Assembly: GCF_030282825.1 (NCBI RefSeq)
Contig: NZ_JASTZU010000063.1
Coordinates: forward strand, 1-64,000
Source of the DNA: Aquibacillus rhizosphaerae
Lineage (GTDB): Bacteria; Bacillota; Bacilli; Bacillales; Amphibacillaceae
Length of the DNA stretch: 64,000 bases
Direction: 5' to 3'
The position numbers were made by a program, and so were the translations under genes. The notes below the pieces were generated by a model. It made no database searches and had not been told where the DNA came from. It worked only from the letters and a program-made list of their open reading frames with translations. Positions 35,689 through 44,559 of the stretch are shown one piece after another. Position 1 is the stretch's first letter. Every line of letters starts with the position of its first letter.

Positions 35689-36588
35689 CTATTCTTCAGT
35701 TGTTTCAGGTTCAGCTTCTGGTTCAGTTACTTCAGGTTGTTCAAATAAATCTTCAAATTCTTCAATTTGAACATCGATATTCGCGTCTTCCATTATTTGA
35801 GTTAACTTCGCTTGTGCCTCTGCATCTGTAACTTTACTGCTAGCAATTTGATCTCGTAAGTCTTCTTCAATATCTTCGAATGGTTCAACATCCTCGACGT
35901 CATTACGCTCAGTTACCTTGATAATATGAAAACCATGTTGTGTCTCAACCGGCTCACTAATTGTATCTACTTCAAGGTTATAGGCAGCATCTTCAAATTC
36001 AGGAACCATCTGACCAGGACCAAATTCAGGTAGCTCTCCACCATTCTCTGCTGAAGTTGTGTCAGTTGAATATTCTGTCGCTAGTGCGGCGAAGTCCTCT
36101 CCAGCTTCAAGTTTTTCTTTTACTTCGTTAGCTGTTTCTTCGTCTCCAACAAGAATATGACTCGCAACTAAGTTCGTTTGCATACGCTCATATCTTTGTT
36201 GTAATTCCTCTTCTGTTACTTCAATGTCTTCTGTCACAGCTTTTGTTTGTAGTAAATTCACTTTTAAGTCTTCACGAAAAGCTTCTTCATCAGCATAACC
36301 ACTTTGTTGTAGGATAGCTTCCCATTGATCGCCATACTGTTCTTTATAAGTTTCAATTTGGCTATCAATTTCTGACTGATCAATTTCATAGTTGTCTTCA
36401 AGTACTTTTACTAGTACTAATTTTTGTAAAACTGATTCACCACTAGTTGATTTTAGCTCTTGATAAAATTCTTCCTTAGTAATATTTCCTGCCTCTGTTT
36501 CAACTACATTTTCTGGATCATCAGATGAACAAGCAGAAAGTGCTAGGACGCCTGCAGCGATGGTTGTTGCCATAACTAGTTTTTTCAT
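35689..36588 (-). CDS. prsA: Foldase lipoprotein PrsA
   Basis: A 299-residue extracytoplasmic foldase. The lipobox LSAC puts the lipidated Cys at residue 20. A PpiC/parvulin domain occupies about 133-225 (ASHILV, GGELPEFGPGQMVPEFE, TQHGFHIIKV). The flanking helical parts form the chaperone bowl. The C-terminal tail is Glu/Pro/Thr-rich. PrsA helps secreted proteins fold after Sec translocation and is usually essential in Bacillus. AGGAGTGTTC precedes the ATG. Confidence 0.96.
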   Translation of the reverse strand: MKKLVMATTIAAGVLALSACSSDDPENVVETEAGNITKEEFYQELKSTSGESVLQKLVLVKVLEDNYEIDQSEIDSQIETYKEQYGDQWEAILQQSGYADEEAFREDLKVNLLQTKAVTEDIEVTEEELQQRYERMQTNLVASHILVGDEETANEVKEKLEAGEDFAALATEYSTDTTSAENGGELPEFGPGQMVPEFEDAAYNLEVDTISEPVETQHGFHIIKVTERNDVEDVEPFEDIEEDLRDQIASSKVTDAEAQAKLTQIMEDANIDVQIEEFEDLFEQPEVTEPEAEPETTEE

Positions 36589-36723
36589 TTAAGAACACTC
36601 CTAATTTTATATCTTTAATCCGGCTAATTTGTTCAAGCCCTTGAAATAATATAACACATATTTGTATAAAAATAATAGTGTAGCATCAAATTACTTATTT
36701 TTTACATAAATTAGAGACAAATG

Positions 36724-36756
36724 CCTATCCATAATAGGGGACAGCTGCATACGATG
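36724..36756 (+). promoter_or_regulatory. Candidate SigK-like promoter for YjcZ protein 4
   Basis: CCTATCCA (36724-36731) and CATACGATG (36748-36756) with 16 bases between resemble the CCTTCCA/CATAGTCTA pair before the YjcZ genes near 6.1 and 6.6 kb, with one mismatch in the -10 block. Confidence 0.35.
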
Positions 36757-36785
36757 AAGTAAACAGCTTAAGGAGGTGTTTGTTC

Positions 36786-36869
36786 ATGGGTGCAGCATAC
36801 ACTGGAGGATTCGCGTTAATCGTTGTATTGTTTATCTTGCTAATAATTGTAGGTGCAGCATGGCTATAG
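36786..36869 (+). CDS. YjcZ-family tiny spore membrane protein 4
   Basis: A 27-residue protein that is almost entirely one membrane helix (GFALIVVLFILLIIVGAAW). Its core is nearly identical to the three family members at 6-7 kb. TTAAGGAGGTG precedes ATG. It is followed by a very strong terminator. The shortest of the four, it lacks the Gly/Tyr tail. Confidence 0.88.
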   Translation: MGAAYTGGFALIVVLFILLIIVGAAWL

Positions 36870-36897
36870 TATAGCCAGTATAGATGTTTTCCCTAAT

Positions 36898-36944
36898 TAA
36901 AAAAGGATGATAAAATGCTTTGAGCATTTTATCATCCTTTTTTG
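36898..36944 (+). terminator. Terminator after YjcZ gene 4
   Basis: Perfect 19-bp arms (36901-36919 and 36923-36941) starting AAAAGGATGATAAAATGCT. The complement also has an A/T-rich flank, so it may work both ways. Confidence 0.93.
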
Positions 36945-37114
36945 CACTATATTTAGTATATCTACTAAGGCACTCTTAGAAAGAGGGTAGCCCTGAGTTC
37001 ATCTACGTATACTGGTTTCCACAAAAGAATGTGTACACTCTGTAGACAAGAATGGTAAATGGTTATTACATCATTAGTTACCTTCAAATATGGTTTCATT
37101 AGCTAGGAATTAGC

Positions 37115-37294
37115 TTAAGTGAATGAAACTTCAATATAAGAAGAAATAAGTAATATGGTAATAAGTATGTTTATCGTTCTAAACACATTCGGTTGTCTTT
37201 CTTTAGACATCTCAGTTTGCAAGCATAATCTGTGTGTTAATGAATTAAACGCAAAAAGTATGAATAAAGCAAAGGGAACGAACACGATCGCCAT
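37115..37294 (-). CDS. Small two-helix membrane protein, 59 aa
   Basis: A 59-residue reading frame with an ideal ribosome site (TAAGGAGGTC) seven bases before ATG. Hydrophobic segments at about 2-17 and 43-56 are separated by a polar stretch (HRLCLQTEMSKERQPNVFR). I do not recognise a family. It lies between YjcZ gene 4 and the yhaJ-like gene and reads leftward. A single Cys and the two-helix layout give no function. Confidence 0.65.
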   Translation of the reverse strand: MAIVFVPFALFILFAFNSLTHRLCLQTEMSKERQPNVFRTINILITILLISSYIEVSFT

Positions 37295-37403
37295 AAGTAT
37301 GACCTCCTTATTCCTATGAAACTACTTTATCAAAATTTCTCTCGCTTGAACAGTATAAAGCAAAAAAAATGCACCCTTCTTTAAAAAGAGTGCATTTGTA
37401 TCA

Positions 37404-37943
37404 TTAGTGAACTAAAATGTCATATCCATCATCATCATTTTCAACGATACACTTTCTGGGTGCACTAAGAAATTTACTCGCATAAATAAAGTCTGTAAAT
37501 GATAAACCAATATTTACTGCAGTGAATATTAAAAAGTAAGCAAAATAGTCAACAAAAAGATAACTGCTAATTAGTCCTGGTATTGTTAAGAATAATGTAG
37601 GAGCCAATAAGGTGAAAATAGAAGTCTGTTTAGACATTTTTGTTTTTGTTGACAAGAAGAACACGGGAAAAAATTTTGATTTTAAGCGCCACTTAATTTT
37701 AACTTTTTTATTTGTAAGAATTAATGGTAAAATATGCGTAAGCTTATGCACCAAAGGTAATAAGGCTAAGCCTATCAATAAAGGGAATATCCCATGATCC
37801 TTAAAGTTATTGGATTGATGAATAATGGAAAAGGGAATATAAAGAAATATAAATGATAAAAGTCCTAAAAGTAGAGATATTAAATAAATGCGATTGATGC
37901 CGACTTCTCTGTTAACATTTACTGTTTTCCAGCAATTCATCAT
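37404..37943 (-). CDS. yhaJ: DUF3267 membrane protein, YhaJ-like
   Basis: A 179-residue protein with four predicted helices. It fits the DUF3267 family (putative zincin peptidases) and the position of B. subtilis yhaJ next to yhaI. The site where active members carry HExxH reads HKLTH, lacking the Glu, so metalloprotease activity is doubtful. ATG at 37943 follows AAAGGGGG. The T-rich stretch beyond the stop contains a weak hairpin (AAAAATGCACCCTTC and its partner). Confidence 0.75.
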   Translation of the reverse strand: MMNCWKTVNVNREVGINRIYLISLLLGLLSFIFLYIPFSIIHQSNNFKDHGIFPLLIGLALLPLVHKLTHILPLILTNKKVKIKWRLKSKFFPVFFLSTKTKMSKQTSIFTLLAPTLFLTIPGLISSYLFVDYFAYFLIFTAVNIGLSFTDFIYASKFLSAPRKCIVENDDDGYDILVH

Positions 37944-38113
37944 CAATTCCCCCTTTACGAGTGATGTTAATTGATATATATAAGTTGATTTAGGGACTTA
38001 TCCTTCAATGAATATAGTACGTTTTACGGTAAAAATCAATAGATTTATGAGAAAAAATGAAAATAATATATATAGAGTTTATTAAAATGATATGTTGTAA
38101 AGGGGATTTTTGA

Positions 38114-38452
38114 ATGGGCTTAGATGGTGAAATGGAGAAATTACAATTCAAAGTTAGATTACTACTTGATATATGTGACATGAATAAGTATCCTTTTACG
38201 AAAATTGTAATCGATAGTGAATTAACTAACGATGAATATCAAGGTGTAATTCAATTACTAGAGGAGATTAATACATACTTTATTAATCAGAAAGAAGAGG
38301 GTTTTTTAAACTTTGAATCTTTATTAATACATTTTGTTGGGTTATTAAATACAAAGTTGAATCCGGAAGAAACAATGCATGCATTAGTCAAGGAAGGATA
38401 CTATCCTTCCTTAATGGAGGTATTGATTACAGCACATAACAAAAGAGAATAA
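38114..38452 (+). CDS. yhaI: DUF1878 protein YhaI
   Basis: A 112-residue cytoplasmic helical protein of the YhaI/DUF1878 family, with LLDICDMNKYPFTKIVIDSE and ALVKEGYYPSLMEVLI. AAAGGGG precedes the ATG. In B. subtilis yhaI is followed by hpr (scoC); here the next gene is instead a convergent GbsR-family regulator. Function unknown. Confidence 0.85.
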   Translation: MGLDGEMEKLQFKVRLLLDICDMNKYPFTKIVIDSELTNDEYQGVIQLLEEINTYFINQKEEGFLNFESLLIHFVGLLNTKLNPEETMHALVKEGYYPSLMEVLITAHNKRE

Positions 38453-38461
38453 GTATATTAA

Positions 38462-38965
38462 TTAAGTTTTCTTTGTAGACTTTATCTCATGAAAAACACT
38501 TTCTAATGAATGGTGAAACGCTATCATTTCTTTAACTCTTTTATATAATATATTAGCCTCCTCTTTCTCTGTCTCTGTATTGTTAAAAAAATCTTCCTGT
38601 AGTTTTTTTTCTATTTCTATTAGTGAACTTTTTTGCCTTGAAGCTGCATCAATCCATTTATGAATAAAAGAATTCATAAACTTTCGATATAAATTTTCAT
38701 CTGCCTTGTACAAATCTTTTCGTACACCTTTTCTCCACACTCGCTCAGCCAAATTTAAATCCACTAAAGTGCGTATACCAGTATTAACCGACGTCTTACT
38801 TTTACCTAAAGCATCACTCATTTCATCCAAGGTCATTGGAGTTCCCTCTATATACAAAATGGCGAAGAGCCGTGCTTCGGAAGGGTTTATATCGAACATT
38901 TCTACTGTTTTTGCAAACTCAGTGATTATTAAATTGCTGATATCTTCTAAATGGTTTTCAGACAT
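38462..38965 (-). CDS. opuAR: GbsR-family repressor of opuA (OpuAR-like)
   Basis: A 167-residue MarR/GbsR-type regulator (INPSEARLFAILYIEGTPMT, LGKSKTSVNTGIRTL, RKGVRKDLYK). ATG at 38965 is chosen because GAAGGAGGATAAT precedes it. It is divergent from opuA with about 310 bases between, the arrangement known for the OpuAR repressor of opuA in Bacillus infantis. GbsR relatives sense choline or glycine betaine-type ligands. The gene lies where hpr/scoC would be expected by synteny. Assignment rests on family and position. Confidence 0.8.
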   Translation of the reverse strand: MSENHLEDISNLIITEFAKTVEMFDINPSEARLFAILYIEGTPMTLDEMSDALGKSKTSVNTGIRTLVDLNLAERVWRKGVRKDLYKADENLYRKFMNSFIHKWIDAASRQKSSLIEIEKKLQEDFFNNTETEKEEANILYKRVKEMIAFHHSLESVFHEIKSTKKT

Positions 38966-39089
38966 ATTATCCTCCTTCAAACCGTTGTTAAGATAAGCCT
39001 ACAATAAAAAAGAAATAATTGGTAGTTCTGTTTAGTAATGTAATCGCTAGTAAATGGTTGCAAAACAGAGTATTTACTTTCTAAAGTTT

Positions 39090-39107
39090 GTACAGTGTAA
39101 ACTGTAC
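39090..39107. promoter_or_regulatory. Candidate OpuAR operator
   Basis: Perfect inverted repeat GTACAGT-GTAA-ACTGTAC in the divergent intergenic region between the regulator and opuAA. It is the only clear palindrome there. Control of both genes from this site is inferred. Confidence 0.5.
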
Positions 39108-39279
39108 GTAAAATATAAACGAAAATCATAGTATTTATCGTTTGAATTTTATGTAGGAAAAGGGATATAGTATTAAAGGAATGTTTAGTTTTGACTTGGG
39201 AACATTAAAACAAGAGGATCTAAATTGGTAAATGTCCATTAACATGACAAATATCGTAAATTTAAAAGAGGTGAATTTT

Positions 39280-40476
39280 ATGCCGGTGATTAAAGTAGAA
39301 GGCTTATCTAAAGTATTTGGTAAAAATACAAAAGAAGCTTTGAAGCTTCTAGATGAAGGTAAGTCAAAAGAAGATATATTAAAGCAAACTGGCAACACAG
39401 TAGGGGTTAACCGTGCTACCTTTGAAGTGGAAGCAGGGGAAGTTTTTGTGATTATGGGTTTATCAGGTAGCGGTAAATCTACGTTAGTTCGTTTACTTAA
39501 TCGTTTAATTGAACCCACTGAGGGAAGTGTCATTATTGATGGTGAAGATTTAGCAAAGGTAAACAAAGACATTCTTCGCCGTGTTCGACGAGAGAAAATG
39601 AGTATGGTATTTCAAAAATTCGCATTGTTTCCACATAGAACAATTTTGGAAAATGCTGAATTCGGTCTAGAAATTCAAGGTGTAGAAAAAGAAAAAAGAA
39701 GTAAAAAAGCGAAAGAATCATTAGAACTAGTTGGTTTAGGAGATTATATTCATCAACACCCTGAGCAATTATCTGGTGGTATGCAACAACGTGTTGGTCT
39801 AGCAAGAGCGTTAGCTAACGATCCAGATGTATTACTGATGGATGAAGCGTTCTCTGCATTAGATCCATTAATTAGAAAAGATATGCAAGATGAACTGCTC
39901 GATTTACAAGTGTCGATGCAGAAGACAATTATCTTTATTACACATGATTTAGATGAAGCATTACGAATTGGCGATAGAATAGCATTAATGAAGGATGGAT
40001 CAATTGTACAAATTGGTACGCCTGAAGAAATTCTCGTCAATCCTGCTAATGATTATGTTGAACGATTTGTTGAAGATGTGGATCGATCCAAAGTTTTAAC
40101 TGCCGAACATATTATGAAACGTCCAGAAACGATTAATATTGAAAAGCATGGTCCAAGAGTTGCCTTAGAGCGAATGAAGGAAGAAGGCATATCCAGTATC
40201 TATGTAACAGATGGAAAACGAAATCTAAAAGGCTATGTTTTAGCAGATGATGCATCTGAAGCGCGAAAAAATGAAGTGCGTGACCTTAATGAAATCCTGA
40301 AAACGGATGTACCAACCGTTTCTAAAGATACTTCGATGCATGACATATTTGAAGTGATTCATAACACTCCAGTTCCGATAGCCGTAGTAGAAGATGGTAA
40401 GTTGTTAGGGATTGTCGTTCGTGGTGCTGTGATTGCTGCACTTGCTGGAGAAGGCGAGGTGAATTTAAATGCTTGA
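39280..40476 (+). CDS. opuAA: Glycine betaine ABC importer ATPase OpuAA
   Basis: A 398-residue ATPase of the betaine/proline class. Walker [10 protein letters not shown] (about 61-69), signature [15 protein letters not shown] and Walker [14 protein letters not shown], then two CBS domains (about 280-395), which in OpuA sense ionic strength. ATG at 39280 follows AAAAGAGGTGAA. Overlaps opuAB by eight bases. OpuA imports glycine betaine to balance high external osmolarity. Confidence 0.95.
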   Translation: MPVIKVEGLSKVFGKNTKEALKLLDEGKSKEDILKQTGNTVGVNRATFEVEAGEVFVIMGLSGSGKSTLVRLLNRLIEPTEGSVIIDGEDLAKVNKDILRRVRREKMSMVFQKFALFPHRTILENAEFGLEIQGVEKEKRSKKAKESLELVGLGDYIHQHPEQLSGGMQQRVGLARALANDPDVLLMDEAFSALDPLIRKDMQDELLDLQVSMQKTIIFITHDLDEALRIGDRIALMKDGSIVQIGTPEEILVNPANDYVERFVEDVDRSKVLTAEHIMKRPETINIEKHGPRVALERMKEEGISSIYVTDGKRNLKGYVLADDASEARKNEVRDLNEILKTDVPTVSKDTSMHDIFEVIHNTPVPIAVVEDGKLLGIVVRGAVIAALAGEGEVNLNA

Positions 40477-41311
40477 TTTTATTGAAAAAATTAGAATAGC
40501 TGAAGCAATTGAATTTTTTACCGATTGGCTCACGGATGCTTTTTCATTTTTGTTTGACCCTATTAAAAACCAATTTGGTGACTTCATGGATTGGTCTTCT
40601 GACCAGTTGTCAGCAATCCCACCTATCATTATTATCCTAATTGTTGGTATCTTGGCCTTTTTTGTGAGTGGAAAACGATTTGGTTTAGCCGCTTTTTCAG
40701 TTATAGGTCTATGGCTTATTTATAATCAGGGTTTATGGGAACATTTAATGGAGACATTTGCCTTAGTACTAATTTCGAGTCTTTTATCGATTTTAGTTGG
40801 TGTACCCATTGGTATATTGATGTCTAAAAGTAAAACTGCAGAAGCAATTATTACACCAATATTAGACTTTATGCAGACGATGCCTGCATTTGTCTACTTA
40901 ATTCCCGCTGTTGCCTTCTTCGGTATCGGCATGGTACCAGGTATATTTGCATCACTAATTTTTGCTACACCACCAACTGTGCGTTTCACTAACTTAGGAA
41001 TTAGACAAGTTTCTACAGAGTTAGTAGAAGCATCTGATGCATTTGGAAGTACTGGATCGCAAAAGTTATTTAAAGTAGAATTACCCATGGCAAAAAGTAC
41101 AATTATGGCGGGGATTAACCAAACTGTTATGTTGTCATTATCCATGGTTGTTATTGCATCGATGATCGGTGCACCGGGCTTAGGAAGAGATGTATTATCT
41201 TCTCTTCAACGTGCGGAAGCAGGTACAGGTTTTGTTGCGGGTATTAGTATTGTTATTTTGGCAATTATTATTGATCGTTTTACACAAAACCTAAATACCA
41301 AAAGAAAGTAA
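40469..41311 (+). CDS. opuAB: Glycine betaine ABC importer permease OpuAB
   Basis: A 280-residue permease with an amphipathic N-terminal extension and about seven helices. The BPD coupling motif reads [20 protein letters not shown] near residues 190-209. GGCGAGGTG precedes ATG within the end of opuAA. It forms the membrane channel of OpuA with OpuAA and OpuAC. Confidence 0.95.
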   Translation: MLDFIEKIRIAEAIEFFTDWLTDAFSFLFDPIKNQFGDFMDWSSDQLSAIPPIIIILIVGILAFFVSGKRFGLAAFSVIGLWLIYNQGLWEHLMETFALVLISSLLSILVGVPIGILMSKSKTAEAIITPILDFMQTMPAFVYLIPAVAFFGIGMVPGIFASLIFATPPTVRFTNLGIRQVSTELVEASDAFGSTGSQKLFKVELPMAKSTIMAGINQTVMLSLSMVVIASMIGAPGLGRDVLSSLQRAEAGTGFVAGISIVILAIIIDRFTQNLNTKRK

Positions 41312-41385
41312 ATGATAAAGTTGGAATACTTTTCCTATGAAAAGTTCACCATATAAAATAAAAGAAAAAGGGGAGATTTATAGTT

Positions 41386-42318
41386 ATGTTAAAAATAACT
41401 TGGAAACATTTTGGCTTAGTAGCCGTACTTGTACTATCTTTACTTCTAGCTGCATGTGGCACAGAAGAGGAAGAAGGTACTGACACTGATGCAGGTGGAG
41501 AAGACACTGGTGAAGAAGCTACAGGAGTTGACCTAGGTACAGAAGATTTAGAATTAGTATATGTGGAATGGGCTTCTGAAGTTGCTTCAACTAATGTCAT
41601 AGCGCAAGTTCTTGAAGGACAAGGTTACAATGTTGAAATAACACCGATTGACAATGCTATTATGTGGGAATCGGTAGCAAATGGAGATGCTGATGGGATG
41701 GTGGCTGCATGGTTACCTGCAACTCACGGAGATCTTTACGAAGAGCACAAAGATAACGTTGTTAACTTAGGTGTTAACTTAGAAGGTGCTAAGATTGGTT
41801 TAGTTGTTCCAGAATACATGGATGCAACAACAATTGGAGACCTTGCAAATTTTTCAGATGACTTAAACAGTCAAATCACTGGTATTGAAGCTGGTGCAGG
41901 TGTTGTTAAATCTGCTGAACAGTCTATTGAAGATTATGGTTTAGAAGGATGGGAAGTACAAACATCATCTAGTGGTGCAATGGCAACTGCCTTAGGTGAA
42001 GCTGTTGATGCTGAAGAGCCAATCGTTGTTACTGGTTGGACTCCACACTGGAAATTTGCTAAATATGATCTTAAGTATTTAGAAGATCCTGAAGGTTCAT
42101 TTGGTGGAGCAGAAACAATTGAAACGATGGTACGTCAAGGTTTAGAAGAAGACAGTCCTGCTGCATATCAAATTCTTGATCAGTTTGCTTGGACTTCAGA
42201 AGATATGGGAACAGTAATGCTAGATATTGAAAATGGTACATCTCCAGAAGATGCTGCTGCAGCGTGGATCGAAGACAATCAAGACTTAGTTGACGAATGG
42301 ACTGCAGGATTAGAATAA
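41386..42318 (+). CDS. opuAC: Glycine betaine-binding lipoprotein OpuAC
   Basis: A 310-residue substrate-binding lipoprotein. The lipobox LAAC acylates Cys24, followed by an acidic Glu/Asp/Thr linker (27-45). Trp residues typical of the betaine-binding cage occur in EWASEV, IMWESV, AAWLPATHGD and VTGWTPHWKF. AAAGGGGAG precedes ATG. The linker and general acidity would suit a halotolerant host. A strong terminator ends the operon. Confidence 0.95.
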   Translation: MLKITWKHFGLVAVLVLSLLLAACGTEEEEGTDTDAGGEDTGEEATGVDLGTEDLELVYVEWASEVASTNVIAQVLEGQGYNVEITPIDNAIMWESVANGDADGMVAAWLPATHGDLYEEHKDNVVNLGVNLEGAKIGLVVPEYMDATTIGDLANFSDDLNSQITGIEAGAGVVKSAEQSIEDYGLEGWEVQTSSSGAMATALGEAVDAEEPIVVTGWTPHWKFAKYDLKYLEDPEGSFGGAETIETMVRQGLEEDSPAAYQILDQFAWTSEDMGTVMLDIENGTSPEDAAAAWIEDNQDLVDEWTAGLE

Positions 42319-42324
42319 TTTAGT

Positions 42325-42364
42325 GTAAAAAGAACTACCTTTAGAAAGGTAGTTCTTTTTTTTA
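42325..42364 (+). terminator. Terminator of the opuA operon
   Basis: AAAAAGAACTACCTTT pairs perfectly with AAAGGTAGTTCTTTTT (42345-42360), then more T. Confidence 0.93.
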
Positions 42365-42389
42365 GGCTAAAATAGCATCAGCCTAAGTT

Positions 42390-42752
42390 TTAGTTTTCTT
42401 TTTTAGTCTGTTCTTCAAGCTCTTTTAGGCTTTCTTCAATTTTTGCTAAGTGTTTTTGAATGTTTTTTTGATGTGGTTCAATTGTCCTCTTCCATGTTTC
42501 TAAGGAAGTTTTAACATCTGCAGATAACTCTTTTACTAACAACGCACCTTCCTTAGACGTTTGGGCAATTTGTTCCGTCAACTGAATTCCATCACTTTTT
42601 ATCTTATCAAATGTATCGACCAATTTTTCTCCGCGTAATTTTGCATCCGTACGCAGTTCTTTTCCTGATTGTGGAGTACTAAGTAATGTTGCTGTAGCAC
42701 TTACAACTCCACCAGCTAAAATACCGAGTAGTAAAGATTTTCCGTTAACCAT
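42390..42752 (-). CDS. yhaH: YtxH-domain protein YhaH
   Basis: A 120-residue protein. N-terminal Gly/Ala-rich hydrophobic segment (LLLGILAGGVVSATATLLS) and TPQSGKELR mark a YtxH domain; the rest is a charged helical coil (about 40-120). GAAAGGAGTG precedes ATG. Related Bacillus proteins are general-stress induced. It lies next to hit, as in B. subtilis. Confidence 0.9.
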   Translation of the reverse strand: MVNGKSLLLGILAGGVVSATATLLSTPQSGKELRTDAKLRGEKLVDTFDKIKSDGIQLTEQIAQTSKEGALLVKELSADVKTSLETWKRTIEPHQKNIQKHLAKIEESLKELEEQTKKEN

Positions 42753-42866
42753 TGCTTACACTCCTTTCTTTTCTCATTATACTATTTTCTCGTTATTAGT
42801 AGATGTGAAACCTCAAAAAGATTTAATTTTTTTTATAAATTATAACTTTTTAAGAATTTAAAAGCT

Positions 42867-43298
42867 TTATTCTATGTTGTTATTGATTTCACTCGCTATT
42901 TTATTTAGATCCTCTTGAGAGTATTGGTCGGGGTTTGTTTTCCAAACAGCACCAAACCCATCTCCTTTTCCATATCGAGGAATAAGGTGAATATGTATAT
43001 GAAACACAGACTGTCCAGCGGCTTCTTCATTATTATTCAAAATATTTAATCCAATTGGCTTATAGGTTTCCTTTATAGCTGAAGCTATTTTTGGTACTCG
43101 GTTAAATAATTTTTCTGCTATGTCACTAGGTGTTTCATAAATATTTTTGGCATGTGTTTTAGGAATTATTAACGTATGTCCTTTCGTAACTTGTCCGATA
43201 TCTAGGAAGGCATAGACATCTTCATCTTCATAAACTTTAGCTGACGGTATTTCACCAGTTGCAATTTTGCAAAACAAGCAATCATTTGATGAATTCAT
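42867..43298 (-). CDS. hit: HIT-family nucleotide hydrolase
   Basis: A 143-residue histidine-triad protein. The active site HIHIHLIPRYG is at about residues 98-108 and the N-terminal CLFCKIATGEIP contributes a Cys pair often used to bind zinc. Family members hydrolyse adenosine phosphoramidates or dinucleotides. Divergent from ecsA, the conserved arrangement in Bacilli. AAAGGAGTAATG precedes the start. Confidence 0.93.
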   Translation of the reverse strand: MNSSNDCLFCKIATGEIPSAKVYEDEDVYAFLDIGQVTKGHTLIIPKTHAKNIYETPSDIAEKLFNRVPKIASAIKETYKPIGLNILNNNEEAAGQSVFHIHIHLIPRYGKGDGFGAVWKTNPDQYSQEDLNKIASEINNNIE

Positions 43299-43405
43299 AA
43301 CATTACTCCTTTATTCATATAGTAATTTAATTGTAATAATTTACTGTGCAGTATGTAAAGCCTAAGGTGTGAAAAATCAGTCTTTTTAAACCCAAGTAAA
43401 AAACA

Positions 43406-43466
43406 AGCGGGTTAGTCGCCGATACAGTATAAGTCCTTAGACTTTTCTGTATTGGGACAACCCGCT
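43406..43466. other. Long interrupted hairpin between hit and ecsA
   Basis: AGCGGGTT (43406-43413) pairs with AACCCGCT (43459-43466). Inside, ATACAG pairs with CTGTAT and GTC with GAC, giving one imperfect stem of about 60 bases. No protein frame covers it. The remaining 510-base gap also has a small GAATCA/TGATTC hairpin at about 43510, but nothing recognisable. It could be a regulatory RNA structure or a decayed repeat. Confidence 0.5.
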
Positions 43467-43809
43467 GTCGAAGGAGTAGGGATGCTTTCTTAAATACTAA
43501 TCATTAGAATCAGGGGAATGATTCGGTTGATTTTTAAGTTATAAACCTGCTGTCAACACCTCATTTGGTTAGAGTTGTTGTTGCTTTTCTTATTGAAGTT
43601 GGTTTAATTTAAGATAATTATCTTTCACCGACACCTCATTTCGTGTGTTACCACAACATATGACTGTGACGAAAAAGTAAATCCTAACTCCTTCTCTAGC
43701 TATTCTCTACAGTTATCGGTAATCTTATTCGGTATATTTTTGGCAAAGTTGAGGTAAAATGGTAAAATTTTAATCAATAAGCATTTTGAAGAAAAAGCAG
43801 GAGGTTACG

Positions 43810-44559
43810 ATGTTGAAGCCTTTATTACATATTAAGAATTTACAAGGTGGTTATACGAACAAGAATGTCTTACATGGAATTTCTTTTGACGTATATCCTA
43901 ATGAAATAGTTGGTTTAATTGGTTTAAATGGTGCTGGTAAGAGTACAACGATTAAACATATAATCGGGTTAATGCAAGCAAAACAAGGCGAGGTCGCCAT
44001 AGAAGGGAAGTCGTTTCAAGAATCGCCAGATACTTATCGAAGCAAGTTTGCCTATATTCCTGAAATGCCACTCTTATATGATGAATTAACATTGTATGAA
44101 CATTTACGTCTAACAGCAATGGCCTATAATATTCCTGAGGATATCTTTAAAAAAAGGCTAGATCCGTTATTAAAAGAATTTAGATTAGAAAAAAAATTAA
44201 AATGGTTTCCAATTCATTTTTCTAAAGGAATGCGCCAAAAAGTAATGATTATGTGTGCATTTTTAATTGAGCCACCTTTATACATAGTCGATGAACCATT
44301 TGTTGGTCTTGATCCATTAGGAATACAATCTTATCTGCAATTAATGGAAGAGATGAAAGAAAAAGGTTCCGGTGTACTCATGTCGACTCATATCCTGGCT
44401 ACTGCGGAAAGGTATTGTGATCGTTTTGTTATCTTACATGATGGTAAAGTAAAAGCTAAAGGTACTTTGGAGGATTTGCGTAAAGAGTTCCACATGCCAA
44501 GGGCAACTTTAGATGACCTTTATGTTCAACTCACAAAGGAAGAAGATAACTATGTTTGA
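43810..44559 (+). CDS. ecsA: ABC transporter ATPase EcsA
   Basis: A 249-residue ABC ATPase matching EcsA. Walker A GLNGAGKST (about 40-48), signature FSKGMRQKVMIM and Walker B LYIVDEPFVGLDP. ATG 43810 is used because GCAGGAGGT is correctly placed; an upstream in-frame ATG has no ribosome site. EcsAB affects secretion, competence and intramembrane proteolysis (RasP) in B. subtilis. Overlaps ecsB by eight bases. Confidence 0.94.
   Translation: MLKPLLHIKNLQGGYTNKNVLHGISFDVYPNEIVGLIGLNGAGKSTTIKHIIGLMQAKQGEVAIEGKSFQESPDTYRSKFAYIPEMPLLYDELTLYEHLRLTAMAYNIPEDIFKKRLDPLLKEFRLEKKLKWFPIHFSKGMRQKVMIMCAFLIEPPLYIVDEPFVGLDPLGIQSYLQLMEEMKEKGSGVLMSTHILATAERYCDRFVILHDGKVKAKGTLEDLRKEFHMPRATLDDLYVQLTKEEDNYV

Noticed and set aside
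43406-43466. tRNA or T-box
   Set aside because: No cloverleaf, no T-box core sequence and no antiterminator/terminator pair ahead of a gene.
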